A stretch of DNA of 49,382 bases from Hyphomicrobiales bacterium (GTDB lineage Bacteria > Pseudomonadota > Alphaproteobacteria > Rhizobiales > Rhizobiaceae): assembly GCA_900474095.1 (NCBI GenBank), contig UCOA01000135.1, positions 1 to 49,382 on the forward strand, in the 5' to 3' direction. The stretch's first letter is position 1. Each line of letters begins with the position of its first letter. Positions 8,514-16,875 of this stretch are shown here, in pieces. The position numbers were made by a program, and so were the translations under genes. Under the pieces are notes generated by a model. It did no database searches, was not told where the DNA came from, and was given only the letters and a program-made list of their open reading frames with translations.

Positions 8514-8936
8514 ATGACGTCGGGTCGGAGATTTTTTACAGCGCTGTGTTCGGTCGCGATCGCTCTTTCAGTTTCCATGATCCCTTGCAAAATTAATATT
8601 TCCGGTTCGACCCTTGTTTTGGATCTTCAGACCGCTTTGGCCAAAAACGGCGGGAACGGTGGCGGCAAGGGAGGTGGCGACGGTAATGGAAGTGGAAACG
8701 GCAAGGGAAATGAGGGCTCAAACGGCAAGAGCTCCAGCGGCAAATCCAGTGGGACGAGTAAAAAGGGCACGACGGTCGAAGACGACCCTTCAGCCTTTGG
8801 CGTTCGCCATGTCGATGGTATGAGCGAAGAGATCAAGAACGGCCGCTACATCATGAAAGACGCGCGAGGGCGCACCATTGTGAACCGGCGAGCAACGTCA
8901 GCGGATGAAAGACGGCTTCAATCCCTTGTTCACTGA
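8514..8936 (+). CDS. Secreted Gly/Asn/Ser-rich protein (140 aa)
   Basis: Start ATG at 8514 is preceded by AGGGAA at good spacing; an earlier frame start at 8439 has none. Layout: basic N-terminus and hydrophobic signal sequence (RRFFTALCSVAIALSVSMIP), probable cleavage near QTALAK, then a low-complexity Gly/Asn/Lys/Ser stretch (about residues 45-85), then a conserved-looking C-terminal part (FGVRHVDGMSEEIKNGRYIM, TIVNRRATSADERRLQ). It shares signal end and Gly/Asn-rich character with the protein at 11253-11978 on the other side of the two-component system. Its 3' end overlaps the convergent response-regulator gene by 7 bases. Function unknown; an exported envelope or matrix component is inferred. 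Confidence 0.7.
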   Translation: MTSGRRFFTALCSVAIALSVSMIPCKINISGSTLVLDLQTALAKNGGNGGGKGGGDGNGSGNGKGNEGSNGKSSSGKSSGTSKKGTTVEDDPSAFGVRHVDGMSEEIKNGRYIMKDARGRTIVNRRATSADERRLQSLVH

Positions 8937-9580
8937 CCGCGCTGGTCCAGCGCGTCACGCAGCACCATGGCAGCTTCGGTCCGGTTCGTGACGCCCAGTT
9001 TTGTCATGATCTGCGTCATATGGTGCTTGACGGTCTTTTCCTGCAGATCGAGCTTCCTCGCGACATGCTTATTGCTCATGCCTGCTCCCACGAGGTGGAG
9101 GACCTCCTGTTCTCTGGGGGTCAGGCTCGCAACCAGTTCAGACCGGTTTGCAGGGGTCTGCGAGCGGTTGGACAGCAGCTTGGCTGATAGCGTCGGGGCG
9201 ACATAGCTCTCCCCGGCGGCGACCATGCGAATGACATCTGCCAGTGCGCGGGATCCGATCCCCTTAAGGACATAGCCCTTTGCGCCAGTGTTCAAAGCTG
9301 CGGTGACATCGTCGCTAGCCTCCGAAACGGTGAGCATGACGATCTTCTGCAACGGCGCGATTTCAAGGATCAGCGGGATGGCATTCAGTCCGCCGCCTGG
9401 CATCGAGATATCCATCAACATGACGTCCGGGTTAATATTGCCGGCAATGCGGACCGCATCGTCCTTCGAACTCCCTTCCGCGACGATTTCAAACCCGTCG
9501 ATCTCCGACAGACTTCGCGTCACTCCCTCTCTGAACAGTGGATGATCGTCGATTACCGCCACGCGTATTCCTGCCGTCAT
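8930..9580 (-). CDS. NarL/FixJ-type response regulator
   Basis: 216 residues. Intact receiver: acidic pair DD at 11-12, phosphoacceptor Asp about 57 (DVMLMDISMPGG), Thr about 84 (VMLTVSE), Lys about 106 (GYVLKG). The C-terminal LuxR-type helix-turn-helix is at about 150-208 (LTPREQEVLHLVGAGMSNKH ... EKTVKHHMTQIMTKLGVTNR). Start overlaps the kinase stop by 4 bases (ATGA), so it is the cognate partner of that kinase. Targets may include the two flanking exported-protein genes (inference from position); a palindrome at 11115-11130 could be a binding site. Confidence 0.93.
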   Translation of the reverse strand: MTAGIRVAVIDDHPLFREGVTRSLSEIDGFEIVAEGSSKDDAVRIAGNINPDVMLMDISMPGGGLNAIPLILEIAPLQKIVMLTVSEASDDVTAALNTGAKGYVLKGIGSRALADVIRMVAAGESYVAPTLSAKLLSNRSQTPANRSELVASLTPREQEVLHLVGAGMSNKHVARKLDLQEKTVKHHMTQIMTKLGVTNRTEAAMVLRDALDQRGQ

Positions 9581-11016
9581 GCTAGTCCAATCTCCTCGAT
9601 GCTGAGCGACATCCTAACGACCGTACCGGGCGCAGAAGATGTGACTTCAAATGCGCCGCCCAGACTTTCGATCCGTTCCCTCAGACCGGCAAGCCCAAGG
9701 CTTGTAGGCTGTATGCGGCCGGGATCGAAGCCTGGTCCGCTGTCTGCAACCTCAATCCTGACCTGGTCGCCCTCCATCGTCTGCACGACACGCTGGCCGA
9801 CCCCTCCACCGTGGCGGTAGGCGTTGTTAAGCGCCTCCTGCACGAAGCGGTATATGCAAATTTTGGCGGAGGGCGAAAGGCGATCGGGCGAGGCGGACAT
9901 CGACAAGTCCACTGTCGATCCCGTTCGCTGCTTGTGCGCCTGAACGCTCCGCTCCAATATTTCCGACAAGCTCGCAGCCTCTATCTGCGGCAGGACCAGC
10001 CCACTGCATATCGTTCTGATCTCGTCCATGGCCTCATCGAGGCTCGCCTTGATGGCGATGATTTCGCGTTCGCGCGCCTCTAATGACGTTGTCGGGCTGA
10101 CCAATGCGTTGCTATCCAGCCGCAACGAGGCGAACGCCACGAGTTGCGCAGGGCCGTCATGCAAATCGGCGCCGATCCGTCGCAGATGGCTCTCGTTCAG
10201 TGCCGTCGCCCGTTGCGACGCGCGCTGGAGACGTTCTCGCAGCGTCTCGTTTTGCGAAAGTAGCGCCGAAAGTTCGTCAATACGCTGTCGCAGGGCGCGG
10301 CGTTGACTTTCGATGGTTCTGCTGCCCCGCAGGACGATTGCCGAAAGCACGATGAAGAAGGAAGCCGTGAAAGCCGCAACTGCCAGCCATGCATGGAAAC
10401 GTGCCTGGCGCAGGCTCCGCTGGAAGTCATTGGCGATCTCATGGAATTCGGACACGGCGACAACCTGTCCTGACCACGGTTGGAGAACCGGATTGTAGAT
10501 CTTAAGGAGTGGCGCGCCGCCCGTCCGGTCTGTCTCGTTCGCAGCGGCGTCAAACGGCTCAAAGCGTGCGACCATCTGGCCGGCAAATGCCGTCCTTAGC
10601 TCGTCATTGAGGTCAAGCCGCTTGCCAACCGCTTTCTCCTCGTTCGAATAGAGAACAGTGCCATCTGCGCGCCAAAGGCGGAACGACCGAAGACGACCGC
10701 CCAGCGCTCCCTGTCCGAGCGTTTCGTCGAGCGCGCGGGTTGCTGCGTCATCCAGAACCTGGGTCGTCTGCATGTCAGGCAAGAGCGGCGCGATCACGCT
10801 GTCTACATAGAGCGCAGTAGTCGCGGCCGAATTTCGCGTAACCGCATCCTCGATGAGGCTGGATACAAATCCGCCGACCAGCACCATGGCCGTCGTCGCG
10901 ACGATGCCGCCGATCAGCAGGAACTGTTTCGTCAGGGACTGCGTGTTCCATCGTGTAATCAGGGTGTTGGCGCGCACGAGTAATCTCGGGATCGGCCCCT
11001 GGCTTGCAGGCGGCAA
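9577..11016 (-). CDS. Membrane sensor histidine kinase, HisKA_3 (NarX/DegS) type
   Basis: 479 residues. TM1 about 33-53, periplasmic sensor region about 54-208 (with LWRADGTVLYSNEEKAVGKR, a dCache/PAS-like extracellular pattern), TM2 about 210-229, coiled coil about 235-275, HisKA_3 dimerisation box with phospho-His about 286 (GADLHDGPAQ), then HATPase: N box FVQEALNNAYRHG (about 391-403), G box DSGPGFD (about 426-432) and GLAGLRERIESLGG. The start is uncertain: TTG at 11016 has no ribosome site, and a GTG at 10977 would remove 13 residues; an in-frame stop lies just upstream. Coupled by ATGA to the response regulator. Signal unknown, but sensed in the periplasm. Confidence 0.9.
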   Translation of the reverse strand: MPPASQGPIPRLLVRANTLITRWNTQSLTKQFLLIGGIVATTAMVLVGGFVSSLIEDAVTRNSAATTALYVDSVIAPLLPDMQTTQVLDDAATRALDETLGQGALGGRLRSFRLWRADGTVLYSNEEKAVGKRLDLNDELRTAFAGQMVARFEPFDAAANETDRTGGAPLLKIYNPVLQPWSGQVVAVSEFHEIANDFQRSLRQARFHAWLAVAAFTASFFIVLSAIVLRGSRTIESQRRALRQRIDELSALLSQNETLRERLQRASQRATALNESHLRRIGADLHDGPAQLVAFASLRLDSNALVSPTTSLEAREREIIAIKASLDEAMDEIRTICSGLVLPQIEAASLSEILERSVQAHKQRTGSTVDLSMSASPDRLSPSAKICIYRFVQEALNNAYRHGGGVGQRVVQTMEGDQVRIEVADSGPGFDPGRIQPTSLGLAGLRERIESLGGAFEVTSSAPGTVVRMSLSIEEIGLA

Positions 11017-11114
11017 GTTGGTAACGTTCGAGTCGGCAAACTAGCGGCTCCAGGTGAGCGGTCAATGGTGCCCGGTCCATGCTGATACTTCTCGGACTTT
11101 TGGCGCCATCACGA

Positions 11115-11130
11115 TAAGACCTAAGTCTTA
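11115..11130. promoter_or_regulatory. 16-bp inverted repeat between kinase gene and Gly-rich protein gene
   Basis: TAAGACCTAAGTCTTA: perfect 6-base arms around a CTAA centre, in the divergent region between the kinase (start 11016) and the secreted protein (start 11253). Size and symmetry fit a dimeric NarL-type regulator site. Binding by the adjacent response regulator is inference. Confidence 0.4.
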
Positions 11131-11252
11131 CCTGTTGTAGCAATGGTCTGTAGGCAATGGAACCGGGCGCCCGCACGAACTATTGTCGTTTTACGTCGAG
11201 AGTGGCTCATTCATTTCTAACGAGGGCCGCGAATATCCAACGGGAGGTCATT

Positions 11253-11978
11253 ATGACTATTGCGAAACTACTCGGACGAAGCATCGTCGCTTTGACTATT
11301 GCGGCTGCCCCGATGGCGAGTGGCACCTTTGGCATCGCTGGCACGGCCTTTGCCAAAGACGGCAACGGTAACTCCGGCGGCGGCGGCAATGGCAATGGCG
11401 GCGGTAACGGCAATGGAGGAGGTCGCGGCGGCAGCGAGAACCATGGAAAATCGAATGCCGCACGCTCAGGCAAGAACGAAAAGCGTAGCAGCGCCGACGA
11501 CACGCCGACGCTGAAGTCGCTTTTTACGTTCGGGAAGAAATCCGAAAAGGCAGCCAAGACCGAAAAGGCGCCGAGGGCCGACAAAACGGCCAAGGTGAAG
11601 GTGACGTCAGACAAGGCCAATACGGCTGGATTGAGCTCGCTCAATCGCAATTATCATGCATACCTCAATTCGAGTGATCCCCGCATGGCGGCGATTTCGG
11701 CCTATGCGATAGCCTATGCCGAGTTCGAGGCTGCGAACGGCCCCGACGTCGTTCCGGCCGATCCGGCTCTCAGCGACGAGGCACTGCGCGACGCTCTGGC
11801 CAGCTTCACCAAGGACGGCGTTGTGACCGATGACAGTTTGGAGACTGCCAAGGGCATACTTGGTGTGGGACCCGCAGTCGGCAAGATCGACCAGATTCGT
11901 GACACGCTTCCGGAAACGACGTCTGAGACGACCACTACGACGACAACAACGACGATTGAAATCGATACGGCAAACTAG
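11253..11978 (+). CDS. Secreted Gly/Asn-rich protein with poly-Thr tail (241 aa)
   Basis: ATG at 11253 has a strong ribosome site (GGGAGG). Signal sequence (IVALTIAAAPMASGTFGIAG) with probable cleavage after TAFA; then a Gly/Asn tract (about residues 30-55), a Lys/Ala-rich basic linker (about 60-115), and a folded-looking domain (about 118-215; SSLNRNYHAYLNSSDPRMAA, ALSDEALRDALASFTKDGVV) followed by a C-terminal oligo-threonine run coded by ACN repeats. The region around YHAYLNSSDPRMA resembles small rhizobial exported proteins, but I cannot name a family. Divergent from the kinase gene. It pairs in style with the 140-residue protein at 8514-8936. Confidence 0.75.
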   Translation: MTIAKLLGRSIVALTIAAAPMASGTFGIAGTAFAKDGNGNSGGGGNGNGGGNGNGGGRGGSENHGKSNAARSGKNEKRSSADDTPTLKSLFTFGKKSEKAAKTEKAPRADKTAKVKVTSDKANTAGLSSLNRNYHAYLNSSDPRMAAISAYAIAYAEFEAANGPDVVPADPALSDEALRDALASFTKDGVVTDDSLETAKGILGVGPAVGKIDQIRDTLPETTSETTTTTTTTTIEIDTAN

Positions 11979-12059
11979 GCCGTCGTGTCGCCGGCACGGA
12001 TCTAATCTGCTGGCCACGCCTTCACAGGCTTGGTCACCCGGCGAACATCCGGTTCGGCG

Positions 12060-12623
12060 TCAACGAAGATATGCGGTACGGCGCAGGTTATCGAGGACGA
12101 TGTCGCCCCTGTCCGTTTTGAGGACCAACACGACGTGGCCTTCGCCGGAGCGGCGGCTGACGACGACTTGCATCGCTGTCGCAGGAATACCGGCTCGAAT
12201 AAGCCTGCGACGCTTTGTCATGACATAGTCGTCGCAATCCCCGCTCGAGACATCGGCCGACCACACATCGACGGTTTCCCGCCTCGGGATTATTGCGCCG
12301 TTGACCTGGGTTTGAACCTTGCTCACGAGTTGCATCAACGGGGCCGAATAGCGGACGAACCGGGGTCCTTTCGTCGGGCACTCATCGAGGTGATCCATGC
12401 AATAGATGCTGAATGCGATTGGTTCGGCTGCACTTACCAATGAGAAGAACGCAGAGGCCAGCCAGAAGAGAATTGCCAGGGCGGCAAGCGTCATCGATCC
12501 GAAGATCAAGAGCAAAGACCAGTTGCGGCCCTCGTGCCGCTCGCAAGCCATCAGGCCGGCGTCGATGGAGTGGCAAGTGGTATCAGACTGCCTGCGAGAT
12601 GTGGCTGGGTCGAGCGTCCTCAT
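12060..12623 (-). CDS. Transglutaminase-like cysteine protease (BTLCP/LapG-related)
   Basis: 187 residues from the ATG at 12623, which has AGGGA eight bases upstream; the GTG at 12650 has none. One membrane segment (about 36-62) anchors a periplasmic domain with a papain-like triad pattern: Cys about 130 in SSGDCDDYVMTKRRRL, His about 163 in GEGHVVLVLKTDRGD, Asp about 178 in IVLDN. This is the bacterial transglutaminase-like cysteine proteinase family; its best known member, LapG, clips surface adhesins in response to c-di-GMP. No LapD homologue or large adhesin is adjacent; the nearby exported Gly-rich proteins and the RTX protein at 19 kb are possible but unproven substrates. Short compared with LapG. 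Confidence 0.85.
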   Translation of the reverse strand: MRTLDPATSRRQSDTTCHSIDAGLMACERHEGRNWSLLLIFGSMTLAALAILFWLASAFFSLVSAAEPIAFSIYCMDHLDECPTKGPRFVRYSAPLMQLVSKVQTQVNGAIIPRRETVDVWSADVSSGDCDDYVMTKRRRLIRAGIPATAMQVVVSRRSGEGHVVLVLKTDRGDIVLDNLRRTAYLR

Positions 12624-13368
12624 CGTCAAAGTCCCTTGCTCGCCGTGCACGACAAAGTGCGCTGCGTTCAGCAGAAAAATCAGCTACGTTATTGATAGTA
12701 ATGTGGTCTCAGCGATAACCGAGTTTCTGGGTGCTCGCGCTACTTCGAATAAAAAAGCATTTTGACCCCCATGCGATGGTACAGTTTGGTGTTTCCAGCA
12801 ACCTGCAATCCGTGGGGCATGGGATTGGCGGTAGGCGCCAGCCGCGCCCTCTGGCAGTGAACCGACACGTCCTTTTTTACCATTTCACGGTTGCGGTAGG
12901 CAGAATGATACAAGCGGTAGCGGCGCAGGCTTTCGGCTGACAGATGACGGCCGCAAGAGGTATGGCGGCATGCGAACGGGGGCGCCAAACGCCGGAAAGG
13001 CGGTCGCCAAATAGGCGCCGCTACTTTCACGGGCAATGGCAGCGAGCATGGTAGGTAAAACAGGGGGTCAGCCCCTCATCTAGCGCAACGCGAGTGGCGA
13101 CCGGGATGTTGAATTCGTCAACCATTTTGATGACCCAGTCGCGGCAAGGGTCGGCGACTTCATACGCCACAGCAGTAGTGATGACGATGAATTCCTCGTT
13201 ATAATTGGGCACTTAGAATTGCCATCAGGGGCGGTCTTCACTACACTACTGAGTCGGTGCAACGGGATGCTGACTTGTCTTATCCCGGCATTGAACACCG
13301 GCGCGGATGCGCAATATGTCGCCCTCGTCGCCAATCTATGAATTCATTGCTGATGCCGGTTATGTGAA
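12624..13368. other. Intergenic region before the prkA operon
   Basis: About 750 bases. Apart from one weak small frame on the minus strand (13027-13212), I see no supported gene. Base composition is less biased than in flanking genes. The right end carries the prkA promoter. Confidence 0.5.
13027..13212 (-). CDS. Possible small protein (61 aa)
   Basis: Short frame starting GTG with no clear ribosome site. Its composition looks protein-like (FIVITTAVAYEVADPCRDWV, then FNIPVATRVALDEG), with four cysteines, but I recognise no family. It may be a real small gene, a remnant, or chance. Confidence 0.25.
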   Translation of the reverse strand: MPNYNEEFIVITTAVAYEVADPCRDWVIKMVDEFNIPVATRVALDEGLTPCFTYHARCHCP

Positions 13369-13393
13369 GGAACTTACTGCAAGGGAAACCGTT
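13369..13393 (+). promoter_or_regulatory. EcfG-type general-stress promoter of the prkA operon
   Basis: GGAAC (13369-13373), 16 bases, CGTT (13390-13393): a perfect match to the alphaproteobacterial ECF15/EcfG consensus. It is about 60 bases before the prkA start, in the right orientation. The three downstream genes are known stress or stationary-phase functions in enterobacteria, which supports the call. Confidence 0.75.
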
Positions 13394-13454
13394 GATCTCA
13401 TGAGCGAGCCGACAAGCCAGCGATCCCATGGCAACCAACCGGCCGCGGGAGAGC

Positions 13455-15407
13455 ATGATGCAAAAGGGTGAAACCGACGTCTTCGATCTCTTTTCGGAGA
13501 TTTACACCAGTGCAGCGCAAGAGGAGATCAGTCTCCAGGAATATCTCCTCGCATGCCGTGATGATAAAAACATGTACGCCACCGCGCAGGAGCGGATGGT
13601 AGCAGCCATCGGAGACCCGACCTTCGTCGAAACAAGTTCAGACGAGCGTCTCGGCAGAATTTTCTCCAACCGAACAATCAAAGTTTATCCGGCATTCTCG
13701 GACTTCTATGGCATGGAAGATACGATCGAGCGCATCGTCGGTTATTTCCGCTATGCGGCTCAGGGCCTCGAAGAACGCAAGCAGATCCTTTATCTGCTCG
13801 GCCCGGTCGGTGGCGGCAAGTCGTCGCTGGCTGAGCGGCTGAAGAAGCTGATGGAGCAGCGGCCCATCTATACGCTGATGGTCGGCGGCAAGATCAGCCC
13901 CGTCTTCGAGTCCCCGCTTGGCCTGTTTGATCCCGAGCGCATGGCCGATCTTCTGGAGGACAAGTATGGCATAGCCAGGCGGCGTCTCACGGGCATGATT
14001 TCGCCCTGGGCCACCAAGCGGCTCGACGAGGTGGGCGGCGACATCTCGAAATTCAGCGTCGTCAAGCTGATGCCGTCCCGTCTGCGCCAGATCGGCATCG
14101 CCAAGACCGAGCCGGGCGATGAAAACAACCAGGACGTCTCGTCGCTGGTGGGCAAGGTCGACATCCGCCAGCTTGAAAACTTCAGCCAGGCCGATCCTGA
14201 CGCCTATTCCTACAGCGGCGGGCTGAACCGCACGACGCAGGGCTTGCTTGAATTCGTTGAAATGTTCAAGGCGCCGATCAAGGTCCTTCACCCGCTTCTG
14301 ACCGCGACCCAGGAGGGCAACTACAACGGCACGGAGAATTTCGGTGCGTTCCCGTATCAGGGCATCGTCGTCGCCCATTCGAACGAATCCGAATGGCTGC
14401 AGTTCAAGAACAACAAGAACAATGAGGCATTCCTCGACCGCATTCTGGTGGTCAAGGTGCCCTATTGCCTTCGCGTCACCGAAGAGCGCCAGATCTACGA
14501 AAAGCTTCTTCGCGAAAGCGAACTGGCCAACAATCCGTGCGCGCCGGAGGTGCTAGAGAATCTTAGCCGCTTCACCGTTTCCACACGGCTCGCGGAGCAT
14601 GAAAACTCGCCTCTCTACACAAAGATGCGGGTTTATGACGGCGAGAACCTGAAGGACATCGATCCGAAGGCGAAATCGGTGCAGGAATATCGTGACGCCG
14701 CCGGCGTCGATGAGGGGATGACGGGCGTCAGCACCCGTTTCGCTTTCAAGGTGCTGTCGGAGACGTTCAACTACGACACCAAGGAAATTGCTGCCGATCC
14801 GGTCCATCTCATGTACATCATGGAGCAGGCGATCCGGCGCGAGCAGTTCCCCAAGGAGACGGAAGCAGGCTATCTCGACTTCATCAAGTCGGAGCTGGCG
14901 AGCCGCTATGCCGAGTTCATCGGCCATGAAATCCAGAAGGCCTATCTGGAATCTTACAGCGAATACGGCCAGAACCTGTTCGACCGCTATATCGCCTATG
15001 CCGACGCATGGCTCGAGGACCAGGACTTCAAGGACCCCGACACCGGGCAGATCCTCAACCGGACAGTTCTTGACAACGAGCTGTCGCAGATCGAGAAACC
15101 GGCCGGCATCGCCAATCCGAAGGACTTCCGCAACGAGGTTGTCAAGTTCACGCTTCGCGCCCGTGCCAAGAACCACGGCCGAAATCCGTCGTGGATGAGC
15201 TATGAAAAGCTGCGCGAAGTGATCGAAAAGCGTATGTTTGGCCAGGTGGAAGATTTGCTGCCTGTGATCAGTTTCGGCTCTAAGAAAGACAGTGCCACCG
15301 AAAAGCAGCATGCAGAGTTCGTCCAGCGCATGATCGAGCGCGGATACACCGAAAGGCAGGTTCGGCGGCTCGTCGAGTGGTACATGCGCGTTAACAAGGC
15401 GGGGTGA
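13455..15407 (+). CDS. prkA: PrkA serine protein kinase / AAA protein
   Basis: About 650 residues, full family length (YeaG in E. coli). N-terminal AAA-like domain with Walker A GPVGGGKS at about 116-123, preceded by FYGMEDTIERIVGYFRYAA; C-terminal PrkA kinase-like region. The protein acts in starvation and stationary-phase adaptation in other bacteria. GGGAG sits before two adjacent ATGs (13455, 13458); either may be the start, the second having the better spacing. The ATG at 13428 lacks a ribosome site. First gene of prkA-yeaH-spoVR, an order conserved in proteobacteria; a 139-base gap with a rhizobial palindromic repeat separates it from yeaH. Confidence 0.95.
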   Translation: MMQKGETDVFDLFSEIYTSAAQEEISLQEYLLACRDDKNMYATAQERMVAAIGDPTFVETSSDERLGRIFSNRTIKVYPAFSDFYGMEDTIERIVGYFRYAAQGLEERKQILYLLGPVGGGKSSLAERLKKLMEQRPIYTLMVGGKISPVFESPLGLFDPERMADLLEDKYGIARRRLTGMISPWATKRLDEVGGDISKFSVVKLMPSRLRQIGIAKTEPGDENNQDVSSLVGKVDIRQLENFSQADPDAYSYSGGLNRTTQGLLEFVEMFKAPIKVLHPLLTATQEGNYNGTENFGAFPYQGIVVAHSNESEWLQFKNNKNNEAFLDRILVVKVPYCLRVTEERQIYEKLLRESELANNPCAPEVLENLSRFTVSTRLAEHENSPLYTKMRVYDGENLKDIDPKAKSVQEYRDAAGVDEGMTGVSTRFAFKVLSETFNYDTKEIAADPVHLMYIMEQAIRREQFPKETEAGYLDFIKSELASRYAEFIGHEIQKAYLESYSEYGQNLFDRYIAYADAWLEDQDFKDPDTGQILNRTVLDNELSQIEKPAGIANPKDFRNEVVKFTLRARAKNHGRNPSWMSYEKLREVIEKRMFGQVEDLLPVISFGSKKDSATEKQHAEFVQRMIERGYTERQVRRLVEWYMRVNKAG

Positions 15408-15485
15408 GAGAACGGATGTCCAGAGCCGGATGATTTCAGGTCGAATCCACCTCAGATCGGAATCCGCCTCTCAATAAACGAGTTG

Positions 15486-15536
15486 GAGCATGATGTCGCC
15501 CGAAAGCCGGTTCACACTTTTCGGCATTATGTTCTA
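15486..15536. repeat. Rhizobial intergenic palindromic repeat
   Basis: Imperfect palindrome with outer parts GAGCATGATG and CATTATGTTC and inner arms CCGAAAG / CTTTTCGG. This resembles the short GCATGAT...TTTTCGG palindromes dispersed in intergenic DNA of Rhizobium, Sinorhizobium and Mesorhizobium. It lies between prkA and yeaH and could form an RNA hairpin that tunes expression within the operon (inference). Confidence 0.65.
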
Positions 15537-15546
15537 GGGGTAGTCA

Positions 15547-16863
15547 ATGCCGAATTTCATCGACCGTCGCCTTAACCCTAAAGACAAGAGCCTCGGTAAT
15601 CGACGGCGTTTCTTGAGGCGGGCACGCGAGGAACTGAAGCGGACCATCAAGGAGCATGTCAAGACCGACCGGATCGCCGATGTCGACGCCGGGCACAAAG
15701 TACCTATGCCCGCGGGCGGCGCCAACGAGCCGACTTTCCGACCTTCACGCGATAGCGGCGATCGGCAATATATCCTGCCCGGCAACCGGGAATACATGCC
15801 GGGAGACCGCATCGAGAAACAGAATGCGGGCGCGGGAGGGAAGGGTTCCGGCGCCGGGACCGGCACAGACGAGGACGATTTCCAGTTCCTGCTGTCGCGC
15901 GAGGAAGTGCTCGATCTTTTCTTCGAGGATCTTGAACTTCCCGACATGGTCAAACTCAGTCTCAAGGAAGCCGTCGCCTATAAGCCGCGGCGAGCAGGCT
16001 TCGCCACCAGCGGCTCCCCGACTAACATCAACGTGGGCCGCACCATGCGCAACAGCTATGGGCGGCGCATCGCGCTGCATCGGCCTGGGCGAAAGGTGGT
16101 CGAGGCAATCGCCAACGAAATCGCCCAGTTGGAGGCAGAAAAGAGCCCAGACGCCGCTCAACGCCTGCGCTTACAAGCACTGCGTGAGGATCTGGACAGG
16201 TTGGAGCGCCGCCGCCGGCGTATCCCCTATGTCGATCCAGTCGACATCCGCTTCAACCGTTTCGAGCGTCAGCCGCTCCCGAATGCCAATGCCGTGATGT
16301 TTTGCCTCATGGACGTTTCGAGCTCGATGGGCGAGCGGGAGAAGGATCTCGCCAAACGCTTCTTCGTCCTGCTGCACCTTTTTCTGAAACGGCGCTACGA
16401 CCGGATCGACATCGTCTTCATCCGCCACACCGACGAGGCCGGCGAAGTTGATGAAGACACCTTCTTCTACAGCACGCAAAGTGGCGGCACGGTGGTATCC
16501 ACCGCGCTTGAGGAAATGCTCAATATCATTCGCGAGCGCTATCCCGCGAAGGAATGGAACATCTATGCCGCTCAGGCCTCGGATGGCGACAATATCCCCC
16601 GCGATTCCGAGCGCTGCGCCTCGATACTCAACGGGGCGCTGATGCGGCTCTGCCAATACTACGCCTATGTTGAAATCATCGATGAACGGGAGACCGAAAT
16701 CTTCGGTTCGACCGACAACGGCACCTCGCTTTGGCGCGCCTATCGCACCGTCGACGACAAATGGCAGAACTTCCAGATAACACGCATCGCAAGACCCTCC
16801 GACATCTACCCTGTCTTTCGAAAGCTCTTCGCCAGGCAACCGACCATGCAGTTTCGCAGTTGA
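15547..16863 (+). CDS. yeaH: YeaH/YhbH family protein (DUF444), von Willebrand A-like
   Basis: 438 residues. Begins with the family signature FIDRRLNPKDKSLGNRRRF, has a Gly-rich linker near 94-108, and a C-terminal vWA-like domain with the metal-site DVSSSMG at about 256-262, then a Thr in STQSGGTVVS and an Asp in QASDGDN. Ribosome site AGGGG before the ATG. It is the usual partner of PrkA (YeaG); the pair acts in nitrogen-starvation and stationary-phase survival in E. coli. AAA proteins and vWA proteins often work as a chaperone-like pair, which may apply here (inference). 12 bases before spoVR. Confidence 0.94.
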   Translation: MPNFIDRRLNPKDKSLGNRRRFLRRAREELKRTIKEHVKTDRIADVDAGHKVPMPAGGANEPTFRPSRDSGDRQYILPGNREYMPGDRIEKQNAGAGGKGSGAGTGTDEDDFQFLLSREEVLDLFFEDLELPDMVKLSLKEAVAYKPRRAGFATSGSPTNINVGRTMRNSYGRRIALHRPGRKVVEAIANEIAQLEAEKSPDAAQRLRLQALREDLDRLERRRRRIPYVDPVDIRFNRFERQPLPNANAVMFCLMDVSSSMGEREKDLAKRFFVLLHLFLKRRYDRIDIVFIRHTDEAGEVDEDTFFYSTQSGGTVVSTALEEMLNIIRERYPAKEWNIYAAQASDGDNIPRDSERCASILNGALMRLCQYYAYVEIIDERETEIFGSTDNGTSLWRAYRTVDDKWQNFQITRIARPSDIYPVFRKLFARQPTMQFRS

Positions 16864-16875
16864 ACGGAGCCATCG

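Noticed and set aside
13316-13471. 51-codon plus-strand frame running into the prkA start
   Set aside because: The perfect EcfG promoter lies inside it, so it would not be transcribed whole from that site; no ribosome site.
13638-15311. Long minus-strand frames opposite prkA (246 and 252 codons)
   Set aside because: Shadows of prkA, which is a complete well-known family on the plus strand.
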